A DNA stretch of 64,000 nt from Acidithiobacillus sp. YTS05 (GCF_024396695.1 NZ_CP094359.1:806001-870000), one strand, 5' to 3'. Shown: positions 45,773-54,458, counted from the stretch's first letter. Numbers and translations are program-made. The notes: generated by a model not told the origin, from the sequence alone.

Positions 45773-46297
45773 ATGGGCTATTATGATGCTTTAACGAGCG
45801 GCTCGTTCAAGACCACGCCAGATGGGCGGAGGCTCTTCTTCCCTTGGGGAACGCTCGGCCGTGGCTACGCTATTCCCTCCGAGAAGGACTTCGAACGGCT
45901 TCAACGCCACATCAATGCCTACTACGTCATCTCCCTGCCATTGGTTATTCTGGCGGTCAGGTTGCAGGGTTTCCTCGGCGGAGCGTTGATTTCGCTGCCC
46001 CTCATCGTTCTGTACGCGGTGTGGGCGCGGTACCAGTGTCGCCGCCTGCAGCAGACGGACGAGAAGCTAACGTTGAGCGAGAGCGTAGCTGGTCAGGCGC
46101 GCGCCCACAGCACAGTCGGCATGTGGCTACTGGAGATTGGCGTTCTCATTTTGATTGGAGGTGGCCTGTTTGGCCTTTTTCTCAACCCGAGCAACTGGCT
46201 CATGTTCACCGCATCGATTGCCTTCTTCGGGCTTGCCGCCGTCCAGATCGCGTGGATGCTCATCATTAAGAGGCGCGAGTCACGTTCCGGCCAATAG
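45773..46297 (+). CDS. Cassette 2 protein: four-helix membrane protein of unknown function
   Basis: 174 residues from the ATG at 45773, which has GAGGAGGGGT right upstream; the longer frame begins at the cassette edge. The N-terminal 50 residues are soluble, followed by two hydrophobic helices (VISLPLVILAV, GALISLPLIVLYAVW), a charged loop and two more (WLLEIGVLILIGGGLF, WLMFTASIAFFGLAAV). No family recognised. As a lone cassette gene it may be adaptive or simply passive cargo. Confidence 0.75.
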   Translation: MGYYDALTSGSFKTTPDGRRLFFPWGTLGRGYAIPSEKDFERLQRHINAYYVISLPLVILAVRLQGFLGGALISLPLIVLYAVWARYQCRRLQQTDEKLTLSESVAGQARAHSTVGMWLLEIGVLILIGGGLFGLFLNPSNWLMFTASIAFFGLAAVQIAWMLIIKRRESRSGQ

Positions 46298-46312
46298 GCG
46301 GGCGAGCGTGCC

Positions 46313-46383
46313 GTCCAACATCACGTTCGACCGGACCGCTGGCTCGCATTCGCTCGCCGCGGCCGTCAGCGTGAGCGTTGGGC
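46313..46383 (+). repeat. attC recombination site of cassette 2
   Basis: R'' GTCCAAC (46313-46319) and R' GTTGGGC (46377-46383), 71 bp, with imperfect inner arms. The R'' box is the exact complement of this cassette's leading edge GTTGGAC at 45736. Confidence 0.8.
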
Positions 46384-46434
46384 ATTTCAAGAGGAGGTCT
46401 TGCAGCCGTGATCGAAGAAAGTTGATTGTCTGTC

Positions 46435-47343
46435 TTACTCCTGCGCCGTCACGGCAATGCTGTTGTCCTTGGGTCGCAGATGTTGCCAGCTGACGAGGAG
46501 GAGCGCAGAGAAAATGGCTGCCATACCCATGGCCTCCCAAAGGCTGGGCCGTTCACCCAATTGCAGCCAGGCCGCCAGAACACCGATGAGGGGGGCAAGG
46601 AGGGTAGCGATTCCCGCTACTCCCGAAGGAAGGTGGCGCAAGGCAAAGAGCCAGAGCACATAGGCAAGAGCGGTCCCGGGAACGGCGTTGTACGCCAGAG
46701 CAGCGATAAAGGAGCCCGTCCATTGCACCTGCCACCCCTCCAGCAGCAGCGCCGCGATGAGGAGTACGAGTCCGCCGATGGAGGCCTGCCAGAAGGTTGC
46801 AGTGATCAGGTCCTGACCCCTGGGCATGAAGCGTTTGTGCCAGATCGCCGAGGCCGCCCAGGAAATCCCTGACAAGATCGCAAAGAACGGACCCTGCCAA
46901 GGAGAATGACCTATCTGCCAAGGCTCCAGAATGACCACCAGACCAAGTAGCGCCAACACCAGCGCGGGGATCTGCAGTCCTTGCAGTCGTTCTCCCAGAA
47001 CCGGCCAGGCGAGCAGCATCAGCCAGATCGGCATCATGTAGACCAGAATTGCGGTTTTGCCCGCCCCGGCGTATTCCAGGGCCAGCAGGGTGGCGCCGAC
47101 AAAGCCGGTGCTCTGCAACAGTCCGTAGGGTACGACATAGATCAGCGGCGGCAGCGCCAGGGAGCGCTTCTGCAAAATCAGGAACAGCAGCAAAACCGGC
47201 GCGCTGAGCACCACTCGCAGAGCGGCGAAGAGCAGTGGCGCGCTGTCTTGCAACGCGACTTTCATCACCACCCAGTTGTAGCCCCAAATCAAAGCAATCA
47301 GGAAAATTGCTGTGAAAGCCAGATAAGTCTCACGGGAACGCAT
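46435..47343 (-). CDS. EamA-family (DMT) transporter
   Basis: 302 residues, ten predicted membrane helices in two EamA repeats; starts YLAFTAIFLIALIWGYNWVVMKVAL and has LEYAGAGKTAILVYMMPIWLMLLAWP and NAVPGTALAYVLWLFALRHL. Family members export amino acids, metabolites or drugs; substrate unknown. It follows the OYE gene terminator on the same strand, so it has its own promoter. Confidence 0.87.
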   Translation of the reverse strand: MRSRETYLAFTAIFLIALIWGYNWVVMKVALQDSAPLLFAALRVVLSAPVLLLFLILQKRSLALPPLIYVVPYGLLQSTGFVGATLLALEYAGAGKTAILVYMMPIWLMLLAWPVLGERLQGLQIPALVLALLGLVVILEPWQIGHSPWQGPFFAILSGISWAASAIWHKRFMPRGQDLITATFWQASIGGLVLLIAALLLEGWQVQWTGSFIAALAYNAVPGTALAYVLWLFALRHLPSGVAGIATLLAPLIGVLAAWLQLGERPSLWEAMGMAAIFSALLLVSWQHLRPKDNSIAVTAQE

Positions 47344-47366
47344 CGGTAAGAAGCCCTATGCTGCAA

Positions 47367-47396
47367 AACAAAACCGGGGAAGGGATCCTCCCCGGT
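47367..47396 (-). terminator. Terminator after the OYE gene
   Basis: On the minus strand ACCGGGGA (47389-47396) pairs with TCCCCGGT (47373-47380), followed by a TTTGTTTT tract. It ends the OYE-hydrolase transcript. Confidence 0.8.
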
Positions 47397-47411
47397 CAGA
47401 ATACCCGTAGC

Positions 47412-48488
47412 CTAGCGGCTGGGTTTGGCGCGATCGTACTGCGGCGGCCAGCTCCAGTCTACGCCCAAGGCGTGGGCAGCCTGTAGCGGCCAGTAGGGGT
47501 TGCGCAGGAGCTCCCGCGCCAGGGCGACGGCATCTGCCTGGCCGGTGACCAGTATCTGCTCGGCCTGCATCGCTTCGGTGATCAGGCCAACCGCTACCGT
47601 TGGCATCTGCAGCTCGTGCCGAATGCGTTCGGCAAAAGGTACTTGAAATCCCGGGCCCGCGGGGATCTGGGCATCTGGGGTCATGCCGCCACTGCTGCAG
47701 TCGATGACGTCCACGCCTATTTTTTTCAGTTCACCAGCCAGAGCGACAGACTGCTCGATGTCCCAGCCGCCCGGCACCCAGTCCGTCGCCGATATGCGGG
47801 TCCAGAGCGGCAGTTCCTCGGGCCAGACGGCGCGCACGGCCCGTGCCACTTCGAGAGGAAAGCGCAGGCGGTTTTCCAGGCTGCCACCATAACGATCCTG
47901 CCGCTGATTACTGATAGGCGAAAGAAAACTGTGCAGCAGATAGCCGTGCGCCATGTGCAGTTCGAGCACCGAAAAGTCCGCGGCATGGGCGCGCTCGGCG
48001 GCAGCAACGAAGTCATCACGCACGCGCTCCAGGTCTTTTACCGACATCTCCGCAGGAACTGTGTGCTGCGGGCTGAAGGGCAGAGGGCTTGCCCCAATGG
48101 GCTGCCAGCCTCGTTCGCTGCCTGGTGGGATTGGGGTGCCGCCGTGGAAAGGAGCTGCCGTAGAAGCCTTGCGTCCGGCATGGGCAATCTGGATGGCGGC
48201 CACGGCGCCCTGGGCCTGGATAAAGCTGACGGTGGGGCGCAGCGCTGCGCTCTGGGCATCATTCCAGATACCCAGGTCGTCCGGCGAGATACGCCCTTCG
48301 GGACTGACCGCCGAGGCCTCGACCATCACCATACCGGCACCGCCGACCGCCCGGCTGCCCAGGTGTACCATGTGCCAGTCCCGCGCCACACCATCTGGAG
48401 TGGAATACTGACACATGGGCGCCACGATGATGCGATTGCGCAGGGTGACGCTGCGCAACTGCCAAGGCGTAAATAACAACTTACTCAC
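47412..48488 (-). CDS. Old Yellow Enzyme-family oxidoreductase (YqjM/xenobiotic reductase type)
   Basis: FMN-dependent ene-reductase, 358 residues. VTLRNRIIVAPMCQYS with the YqjM-type FMN-tuning Cys, IQIAHAGRKAS binding substrate, and MAHGYLLHSFLSP. These enzymes reduce electrophilic alkenes and quinones with NAD(P)H, often as detoxification. It overlaps the dienelactone hydrolase stop region by 4 bases, forming one transcript under the TetR operator upstream of that gene. Confidence 0.93.
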   Translation of the reverse strand: MSKLLFTPWQLRSVTLRNRIIVAPMCQYSTPDGVARDWHMVHLGSRAVGGAGMVMVEASAVSPEGRISPDDLGIWNDAQSAALRPTVSFIQAQGAVAAIQIAHAGRKASTAAPFHGGTPIPPGSERGWQPIGASPLPFSPQHTVPAEMSVKDLERVRDDFVAAAERAHAADFSVLELHMAHGYLLHSFLSPISNQRQDRYGGSLENRLRFPLEVARAVRAVWPEELPLWTRISATDWVPGGWDIEQSVALAGELKKIGVDVIDCSSGGMTPDAQIPAGPGFQVPFAERIRHELQMPTVAVGLITEAMQAEQILVTGQADAVALARELLRNPYWPLQAAHALGVDWSWPPQYDRAKPSR

Positions 48489-49219
48489 TGCTTCGCCCCC
48501 AAGTGCTTGGAGAATTCATTGAGGGTAATCTGCCAAGCCTCGGCCGCCACTTCCCGCCGATAGCTGTCGCGGCGATCGCTGAAAAAGCCGTGCGGTGCGC
48601 CGGGGAAAACGCTGAGGGTATAGCGCTTTTTCGCACGGCTGAGAGCTGCGACGATGCGGGCATGTTCGTCGGGCAGGATCGACTGATCTTCGGCACCATA
48701 GAGCAAAGTAATTGGGGCGCGCATGGCCGGCACATGGTCCAGCAAGGGCGGACGTCCGGCGGGGTCGGATTCCGGGGCAATGCCGCCACCGTAAAAGGCG
48801 ACCGCCACGGCTGCGTGCTCGGCTAGGGCCGCGTTGGCGAGGAAGGTGTAGCGCCCTCCCATGCAAAAGCCGACGATGCCGATCTTGCCTGCGGCCACCT
48901 CCGGACGCTCCTGCGCGGCCGCAATGCTAGCCCGCGCCTCTTTCATGACGACATCGTCTTGCAGAGTGCGCAGGTGCCCGATGGCATTCTGAAAGTCTTG
49001 GTAATCATAGACCTTGCCGTGGTAGATATCTGGGACGATGGCAGCAAAGCCTTCCTTCGCCAGGCGCTGTGCGACATCCTCAAAATGCTCATTGACGCCA
49101 AAGGCCTCAATAAAAACCAGGATCAGCGGGAACGGTCCAGAGCCGTCGGGGCGGGAATAGTAGGCGCGAAGTTCGGGAGAAATTTGCAACCACTCGGATT
49201 TGACCTGCGACATTGGCAT
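48485..49219 (-). CDS. Dienelactone hydrolase family protein
   Basis: Alpha/beta hydrolase of 244 residues. The Cys nucleophile is in GFCMGGRYTF, the acid in GAEDQS and the His in APHGFFSD; EAFGVNEHFED matches the dienelactone hydrolase oxyanion region. Substrate may be lactones or carbonyl esters. GAGGAG sits 3-9 bases before the two candidate ATGs (49219, 49213). An 18-bp operator lies at 49253-49270 just upstream. Coupled to the OYE gene. Confidence 0.9.
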   Translation of the reverse strand: MPMSQVKSEWLQISPELRAYYSRPDGSGPFPLILVFIEAFGVNEHFEDVAQRLAKEGFAAIVPDIYHGKVYDYQDFQNAIGHLRTLQDDVVMKEARASIAAAQERPEVAAGKIGIVGFCMGGRYTFLANAALAEHAAVAVAFYGGGIAPESDPAGRPPLLDHVPAMRAPITLLYGAEDQSILPDEHARIVAALSRAKKRYTLSVFPGAPHGFFSDRRDSYRREVAAEAWQITLNEFSKHLGAKQ

Positions 49220-49252
49220 TCACTCCTCTGCGTGGGAAAAGACGGAAGAAGG

Positions 49253-49270
49253 ATACCGACCAATCGGTAT
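49253..49270 (-). promoter_or_regulatory. TetR operator upstream of the hydrolase-OYE pair
   Basis: ATACCGACCAATCGGTAT is a perfect 7-bp inverted repeat with a 4-base centre. A nearly identical site is at 49914. It lies 34 bases from the hydrolase start, inside the expected promoter. Confidence 0.75.
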
Positions 49271-49285
49271 CTACGCAAATCCCGA

Positions 49286-49903
49286 TCAGGCCGCGAGGGT
49301 GCCGATATACTGCCGCAGTTGTCCGAGACAGGTCCGGTAGCTCTGCAGCGATTGCGCGTTTTTCCCCAGACCGACGCAACCCTCGATGGCTGCAACAATA
49401 AACAGCGCTGCCTCCATCGGATTCACCTCCTGGCGAACATTGCCTTGTTGCTGGCCGCGCGTCAGGGCATGGCTGATTACGCGGGTCCACTCATCAAGGA
49501 TACGCTGCAGGCCCTGGCGGAAATTCTCATCCAGCGGACTCATTTCCTGCATGAGATTGTTCAGCGGACAGCCATAGCGCAGTAACTGCTCGTCGGCAGC
49601 GTCGATCTTTTCCGCCAGCAGCTGTTGCAGACAGGGGACGGGCTCTGTGGTCTGCTGCAGGGGAACGAACCAGCGCTGGGCCAATTGCGGCGCTATTACG
49701 TCTTCAACCACCGCGAGGCCTAGCTCCTGCTTGGTACCAAAATGATGGTAAAGTGCCCCTTTGCTCACCGAGGTCTTGGCCAGGATGCGGTCCAGGCTGG
49801 CCGCCTGAAAGCCGCTTTCCAGGATTTCTGTGTACGCTGCCGCGAGCAGGTCGGTGCGCGTCTGCTCGGGGTTACGGATTTTTTTGGCGATTACTGTACT
49901 CAT
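49286..49903 (-). CDS. TetR/AcrR-family repressor
   Basis: 205 residues. The N-terminal helix-turn-helix reads RTDLLAAAYTEILESGFQAASLDRILAKTSVSKGALYHHF; the C-terminal ligand domain contains C91 and C112 in YGCPLNNLM, close to where NemR carries its redox Cys. E. coli NemR also represses an Old Yellow Enzyme (nemA), so electrophile or bleach sensing is a reasonable inference. Operators before its own gene and before the hydrolase-OYE pair support autoregulation and control. Confidence 0.9.
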   Translation of the reverse strand: MSTVIAKKIRNPEQTRTDLLAAAYTEILESGFQAASLDRILAKTSVSKGALYHHFGTKQELGLAVVEDVIAPQLAQRWFVPLQQTTEPVPCLQQLLAEKIDAADEQLLRYGCPLNNLMQEMSPLDENFRQGLQRILDEWTRVISHALTRGQQQGNVRQEVNPMEAALFIVAAIEGCVGLGKNAQSLQSYRTCLGQLRQYIGTLAA

Positions 49904-49913
49904 AGGGTATTAA

Positions 49914-49931
49914 ATACCTACTAATCGGTAT
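49914..49931 (-). promoter_or_regulatory. TetR operator upstream of the repressor gene
   Basis: ATACCTACTAATCGGTAT differs from the 49253 site in 2 of 18 positions. It sits 11 bases before the repressor ATG and next to the divergent tatD start, so it may also touch tatD. An overlapping GGTATTAAATACC palindrome is at 49906-49918. Confidence 0.72.
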
Positions 49932-49956
49932 CTTGTCAAATACTGAGGTCCGGCTT

Positions 49957-50730
49957 TTGCTTATCGACAGTCACTGTCATCTCGACCACAAGGATTTTGC
50001 GCCGGATCGCGATGCGGTTCTGGCGCGCTCCCGTGCGGCCGGAGTGCAAGCTTGGGTCGTACCCGCCTACAGCCCGCACTATTGGTCGCGCCTGGACTCC
50101 CTGCGCGTAGCAGAGCCGGGAGTAGCTGCAGCCTTTGGGGTGCATCCGTGCTTTCTCGTCGATCTGCGCGCGGGGGACTGGGAACGTCTGGAAGTACTGC
50201 TCGAAAATGCGGTGGCTTTGGGAGAAGTGGGCTTGGATCGCGGCGCGGGCTCGCCGCACCTCGCGCAGCAAATCCCCATCCTGGAGCGACAGCTGACCAT
50301 TGCCCGTGCCTATGGTCTGCCAGTGATCCTTCATGCGCGAAAAATCACGGAGGAGTTGTTGCAGTTGCTGCGCGGGTATCGACCGATCGCTGGCGTGCTG
50401 CACAGTTTTTCCGGAAGCTACGAACAGGCTCGCAAGGCCATCGACCTGGGCTTGCATCTGGGTTTCGGGGGAGCCATGACCCATCCTCGAGCGCAACGCT
50501 TGCGGCGCGTGCTCACTGCCTTGCCAGCGGATGCCATCCTCCTCGAAACCGACGCTCCCTTTCAGACACCGCAAGCGCAGCTTGGAGAGCGCAATGAGCC
50601 GGCCCACCTGACAGAAATCCTCACTATTGCTGCAGAGCTGCGGCAGGAAGCATCGGAACAACTTGCAGAAATCTGCACAGCGAATACTCTGCGAGTTTTT
50701 CCCCGATTGGAGAAACAGCATGTCAGATGA
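49957..50730 (+). CDS. TatD-family metal-dependent hydrolase
   Basis: Amidohydrolase-fold nuclease/hydrolase with the metal ligands in DSHCHLDH, GEVGLD, LHARK, LHSFSGSY and LETDAPFQTP. About 257 residues. The start is uncertain: TTG at 49957 has GAGGTC 8 bases upstream and avoids the operator; TTG at 49933 is also open. TatD proteins act in DNA repair and apoptosis-like degradation; cellular role here unproven. Overlaps the tcdA start by 11 bases. Confidence 0.9.
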   Translation: MLIDSHCHLDHKDFAPDRDAVLARSRAAGVQAWVVPAYSPHYWSRLDSLRVAEPGVAAAFGVHPCFLVDLRAGDWERLEVLLENAVALGEVGLDRGAGSPHLAQQIPILERQLTIARAYGLPVILHARKITEELLQLLRGYRPIAGVLHSFSGSYEQARKAIDLGLHLGFGGAMTHPRAQRLRRVLTALPADAILLETDAPFQTPQAQLGERNEPAHLTEILTIAAELRQEASEQLAEICTANTLRVFPRLEKQHVR

Positions 50731-51469
50731 TGCCTCGGTACGGACTCGTATCCTGATTGGTGAGGAAGGCGTCGCGCGATTGGCCGCCAGTCATGTCTTT
50801 ATTGCCGGTTTGGGCGGGGTTGGCGCCTACGTTGCCGAGAATCTGGCGCGTGCCGGGGTGGGGCGCCTGACCCTGGTAGACCATGACTGCGTTGGTCTGA
50901 GTAATCTCAATCGTCAACTCGTGGCGTTGCATAGCACGCTGGGGCAGCCAAAGGTCGAAGTCATGGCGGAGCGAATTGCCGATATCGCCCCCGATTGTCA
51001 GGTCGATGCATGGCAGATCTTTCTCCAGGCCGACAATGTAGGGGGTCTTCTTGCCCAAAGTGGTGCCACGGTGCTCGCTGACTGCATCGACGCCATTGCC
51101 AGCAAGGCGGCACTGATTCAGGCAGCGCAAGGGCTGAGCATGCAGATCTACGCGAGCATGGGGGCAGGAAATCGGCTCGATCCGGGCCAGGTACGTATGG
51201 CGCGGCTGAACCAGACCGAGGGTTGTCCTCTGGCGCGGGAGTTGCGTGGCCTGTTGCGTCATGCCGGCGCGTCTCTCGACCTGTGGGCGGTATACTCGCG
51301 CGAACGTCCCCGTCCCGCTGCCCCGCGCGAGGCGCCGAATCACGGTCCCGGCGGCAGGCCAAAGACGGTGAATGGCACGATCTCTTACATGCCAGCCTTA
51401 TTTGGCGTACATCTGGCGGGCGCCATTCTGCAGCAGCTCTTGGCAGGAATGGAAATGTCGGCTAAATAG
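50720..51469 (+). CDS. tcdA: tRNA threonylcarbamoyladenosine dehydratase (ThiF/E1-like)
   Basis: ATP-dependent enzyme cyclising t6A37 to ct6A37 in tRNA. ThiF fold: AGLGGVGAYVAENLARAGVGRLTLVDHDCVGLSNLNRQLVA is the nucleotide-binding motif, with VLADCIDAIASKAALI downstream and CPLAREL. 249 residues, typical. GGAG precedes the ATG within tatD, so the two are coupled. Together with tsaC at 9015 it covers both ends of the t6A pathway. Confidence 0.9.
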   Translation: MSDDASVRTRILIGEEGVARLAASHVFIAGLGGVGAYVAENLARAGVGRLTLVDHDCVGLSNLNRQLVALHSTLGQPKVEVMAERIADIAPDCQVDAWQIFLQADNVGGLLAQSGATVLADCIDAIASKAALIQAAQGLSMQIYASMGAGNRLDPGQVRMARLNQTEGCPLARELRGLLRHAGASLDLWAVYSRERPRPAAPREAPNHGPGGRPKTVNGTISYMPALFGVHLAGAILQQLLAGMEMSAK

Positions 51470-51530
51470 TCCTGGTAGTTAGTCAGGGTGTTTTAAGACA
51501 ATTATTATATGCTTATATTTGGAGGGGCCG

Positions 51531-51923
51531 ATGGCCGTGAAATTCATGAGTACAGAGTGGATTCGTCTGGTGGGCAAGCAATGGGATACCCATCCGGAAA
51601 TTCAAAAGGACTTGAAGAATTTCAACGCCACTTGGGAGTATTATATTGAGGATCGTCCTGATATTCCGCATGTGATGCTCTTCTGCAAGGCCGGCAAAGT
51701 GATCTATGCTGGTCCCTCCGATGGACGGCGCAGAGATTTCATCATGTGGGCCAGCATGGAAAACTGGAAGAAGATTCTTGCCGGTGAAATTGCCGGAAAG
51801 TCGGCACTGATGAGCCGTAAGTTGAAGTTCAAGGGATCGATGATGACGGCGATGAAATATATGACGCCATTTAATATTCATTTGAATATACTGGGAGAAA
51901 TTCCTGTGGATTTTGATATCTGA
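51531..51923 (+). CDS. SCP2-like sterol-carrier domain protein
   Basis: 130 residues that resemble an SCP2 lipid-binding fold: an amphipathic N-terminus, WEYYIEDRPDIPHVML and IYAGPSDGRRRDFIMWAS, then the helix KILAGEIAGKSALMSRKLKFKGSMMTAMKY ending near PF. Usual SCP2 domains are about 110 residues, so this fits. GGAGGGGCC precedes the ATG. The stop overlaps the next gene by one base (TGATG), suggesting the two act together. Ligand unknown. Confidence 0.75.
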   Translation: MAVKFMSTEWIRLVGKQWDTHPEIQKDLKNFNATWEYYIEDRPDIPHVMLFCKAGKVIYAGPSDGRRRDFIMWASMENWKKILAGEIAGKSALMSRKLKFKGSMMTAMKYMTPFNIHLNILGEIPVDFDI

Positions 51924-52765
51924 TGTACGGCTTTACCGTAGACCCGAATTACTCCGGAAAGAATCTTCCGGGCTGGTTCCTGATGAGCACCTATCTGCAG
52001 CGACAGTTGCATTGCAGTCTGCACTTTTCGCCTCAGGACGATTTTGCGCAGGGGAGAAACGCCGTTCTGCAGGGGGGGATCGATCTCGTGTATGCCAACC
52101 CTTTCGACTGGGTGCAGTATGTCGAAAAGAAAGGATTTATCCCTGTGGCAAAGCCCAAAGAACACTTCGACGAAGTGCTGTTGTGTTCCCGCAAAGGCTC
52201 CCCGTGGATAGATTTCGCCTCCCTGCCGGAACGGATCCATATCGCCTCCGCGACTGATGCCACTCTGGTACACATGGTTGGCCTGTTTCTTCTGGATAAG
52301 GCAGAAATCGATCGCGCCCGCCTCGATTTCACCTTTACCGGCAGCTATCAATCGGCGCTGAAGAGTCTCTTGCAGGGGCGGGTCGATCTGGCCTTCGTGT
52401 TTGATGAAGTCTACTCCAGTGCCAGTCGCATCACCCAGGAGAGTTTGCAGGTCATCGCGCAGTCCGATGATGCCTTTGCCTTTCATGCTTTTTGTATTTC
52501 GCCACGTCTGGCCCATTTGCAAGACGCATTGTGTACGACCTTGTGTAGCATGGAGCAAAGCGAAGCCGGGCAGCGCTTGTTGCAGGACATTGGCTTCTCC
52601 GGCTTTGCGCCGGTTAATGCGGATGAAGTGGCATGCCTGACCGCTCTTGCAGAAGAATACATCAGTGGTCACGAGGCTATTGATCTGCGGGCCACCAGCA
52701 CGCTGGCGATCGACGACAGTGCCTTCCTGGTGGCTCGGGAGGAGCCCGGAGAGGAGACAAAATAA
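51923..52765 (+). CDS. PhnD-like periplasmic-binding-fold protein without signal peptide
   Basis: 280 residues with the type 2 phosphonate/phosphate binding-protein fold: GRNAVLQGGIDLVYANPFDWVQYV, SATDATLVHMVG, TGSYQSALKSLLQGRVDLAFVFDE. No signal peptide or lipobox is present, so it is expected to stay in the cytosol and may be a sensor or carrier rather than a transporter part. No ABC transporter genes are nearby. Tightly coupled to the SCP2-like gene upstream. Confidence 0.75.
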   Translation: MYGFTVDPNYSGKNLPGWFLMSTYLQRQLHCSLHFSPQDDFAQGRNAVLQGGIDLVYANPFDWVQYVEKKGFIPVAKPKEHFDEVLLCSRKGSPWIDFASLPERIHIASATDATLVHMVGLFLLDKAEIDRARLDFTFTGSYQSALKSLLQGRVDLAFVFDEVYSSASRITQESLQVIAQSDDAFAFHAFCISPRLAHLQDALCTTLCSMEQSEAGQRLLQDIGFSGFAPVNADEVACLTALAEEYISGHEAIDLRATSTLAIDDSAFLVAREEPGEETK

Positions 52766-52788
52766 AGCTCATGGGCTAGCATTGGCCA

Positions 52789-54261
52789 ATGAGCTATATT
52801 GACCTGCGTGCCTTCATAAACGACCTGGAATCTCGCGGGGAATTACGCCGCATCCGCGAGCCGGTCTCCCCCCGGCTGGAAATGACAGAAATCTGCGATC
52901 GCAGCCTGCGTGCTGGTGGTCCGGCCGTTCTCTTTGAGAGCCCTGCTGGGTATGAGATTCCGGTGCTCGGCAATCTCTTTGGCACCACTCGGCGCGTGGC
53001 TCTGGGAATGGGCGGAGAGTCTCTTGAGGATTTGCGGGAGATCGGCCGCCTGCTCGCCTACTTGAAAGAGCCCGATCCGCCCAAGGGGATCCGCGACCTG
53101 TGGAACAAGCTCCCCACCTTGCGGAAAGTCCTGCACATGGCGCCGACGACCCTGTCGCGCCCGCCGTGCCAAGAGGTAGTCCTGCAGGGAGACGAGATCG
53201 ATCTGGAAAAATGGCCGGTGCAGACCTGCTGGCCGGGCGATGTCGGGCCACTTCTCACCTGGGGCCTGACGATTACCAAAGGACCGCTCAAAAAGCGGGC
53301 CAACATGGGCATCTACCGCCAGCAGCGGATCGGCCGCAACCGCGTCATCATGCGCTGGCTGGCGCATCGCGGCGGAGCGCAGGATCTGCGCGAATTTCAG
53401 CGGCAGAATCCAGGTCGGCCTTTTCCGGTAGCCGTCGCCTTCGGCGCCGATCCCGCGACCATCCTTGCGGCGGTCATCCCCATCCCCGATACGATATCCG
53501 AGCACCAGTTTGCCGGACTATTGCGCGGCGGTCGTACTGAGCTGGCCAACGCTCTAAGCGTACCCCTGCAGGTCCCGGCGCGCGCGGAATTGATTCTGGA
53601 GGGACACATCTACCCGGAGGATTTCGCTGTGGAGGGTCCGTTTGGGGACCACACGGGCTATTACAACGAGACCGAGAAATTCCCGGTGCTGACCGTGGAG
53701 CGTCTGACGCATCGGGAAAATCCCATCTACCACAGCACCTACACCGGACGGCCCCCGGACGAACCGGCAATTCTGGGAGTTGCCCTCAACGAAGTCTTTG
53801 TCCCGCTCCTGCAAAAGCAGTATCCGGAGATTCTCGATTTTTATCTGCCGCCAGAAGGTTGTTCGTACCGGATGGCAGTGGTGCGGATTCGCAAAGGCTA
53901 CCCCGGTCATGCCAAGCGAGTGATGTTCGGGGTATGGGGGTTTCTGCGGCAGTTCATGTACACCAAGTTCATCATTGTGGTGGACGAGGATGTGGATGCC
54001 CGCAGCTGGCCCGATGTGATCTGGGCCATGACCACGCGCATGGACCCGGTGCGTGACACCCTGCTGGTGGAAAATACTCCAATCGATTATCTTGATTTTG
54101 CCTCGCCGGTGGCGGGTCTAGGGGGAAAGGTCGGCTTTGATGCCACCAACAAGCTTCCCGGCGAAACGACGCGGGAATGGGGCGCGCCGATCCGGATGAC
54201 GGATACCGTCAAGCAACGGGTCGATGAGATTCTGGGACGCCTGGATAAGCCCCTGTATTGA
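52789..54261 (+). CDS. ubiD: UbiD-family decarboxylase
   Basis: prFMN-dependent 3-polyprenyl-4-hydroxybenzoate decarboxylase of ubiquinone synthesis. Starts [25 protein letters not shown], with AYSRTGRP-type [14 protein letters not shown] and the [31 protein letters not shown] block. 490 residues, normal. No ribosome-binding site is clear before the ATG. ubiX, which supplies prFMN, is not in this window. Confidence 0.93.
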   Translation: MSYIDLRAFINDLESRGELRRIREPVSPRLEMTEICDRSLRAGGPAVLFESPAGYEIPVLGNLFGTTRRVALGMGGESLEDLREIGRLLAYLKEPDPPKGIRDLWNKLPTLRKVLHMAPTTLSRPPCQEVVLQGDEIDLEKWPVQTCWPGDVGPLLTWGLTITKGPLKKRANMGIYRQQRIGRNRVIMRWLAHRGGAQDLREFQRQNPGRPFPVAVAFGADPATILAAVIPIPDTISEHQFAGLLRGGRTELANALSVPLQVPARAELILEGHIYPEDFAVEGPFGDHTGYYNETEKFPVLTVERLTHRENPIYHSTYTGRPPDEPAILGVALNEVFVPLLQKQYPEILDFYLPPEGCSYRMAVVRIRKGYPGHAKRVMFGVWGFLRQFMYTKFIIVVDEDVDARSWPDVIWAMTTRMDPVRDTLLVENTPIDYLDFASPVAGLGGKVGFDATNKLPGETTREWGAPIRMTDTVKQRVDEILGRLDKPLY

Positions 54262-54277
54262 TGAGGGGAGCAAGAGA

Positions 54278-54351
54278 TGGAGCGGGTGATGGGAATCGAA
54301 CCCACGTCATGAGCTTGGGAAGCTCAGGTTCTACCATTGAACTACACCCGC
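54278..54351 (-). tRNA. tRNA-Gly (anticodon CCC)
   Basis: Standard 74-base cloverleaf. The acceptor GCGGGTG pairs with CACCCGC; the anticodon stem TGAGC/GCTCA encloses TTCCCAA; the anticodon CCC is at 54317-54319 (plus strand GGG). CCA is encoded at 54278-54280. Confidence 0.96.
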
Positions 54352-54360
54352 GAATGCTCC

Positions 54361-54390
54361 ATTCTATAGAAGATAACCGAGAAAAGGCAA
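54361..54390 (-). promoter_or_regulatory. Promoter for tRNA-Gly
   Basis: On the minus strand TTGCCT (54385-54390) and TAGAAT (54361-54366) are 18 bases apart, with the -10 element 9 bases before the tRNA. Confidence 0.5.
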
Positions 54391-54458
54391 GGTGATCGGT
54401 TGTGGTTCAGAATGTAACGACCGAGGCCTGGTAAACGCTGACGATTAGAGGATCAAGA

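Larger units (their letters stand above)
44374..46383 (+). mobile_element. Decayed chromosomal integron with two cassettes
   Basis: Order: truncated intI-like gene (minus strand), attI-like region, cassette 1 (44796-45736), cassette 2 (45737-46377). Each cassette holds one gene and ends in an attC. The cassette 1 leading edge GTTGGGC is exactly complementary to the R'' box GCCCAAC of its own attC, and the cassette 2 edge GTTGGAC to its own R'' box GTCCAAC, as the circular-cassette model predicts. Without a working IntI the array would be immobile unless another integrase is supplied. Confidence 0.82.
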
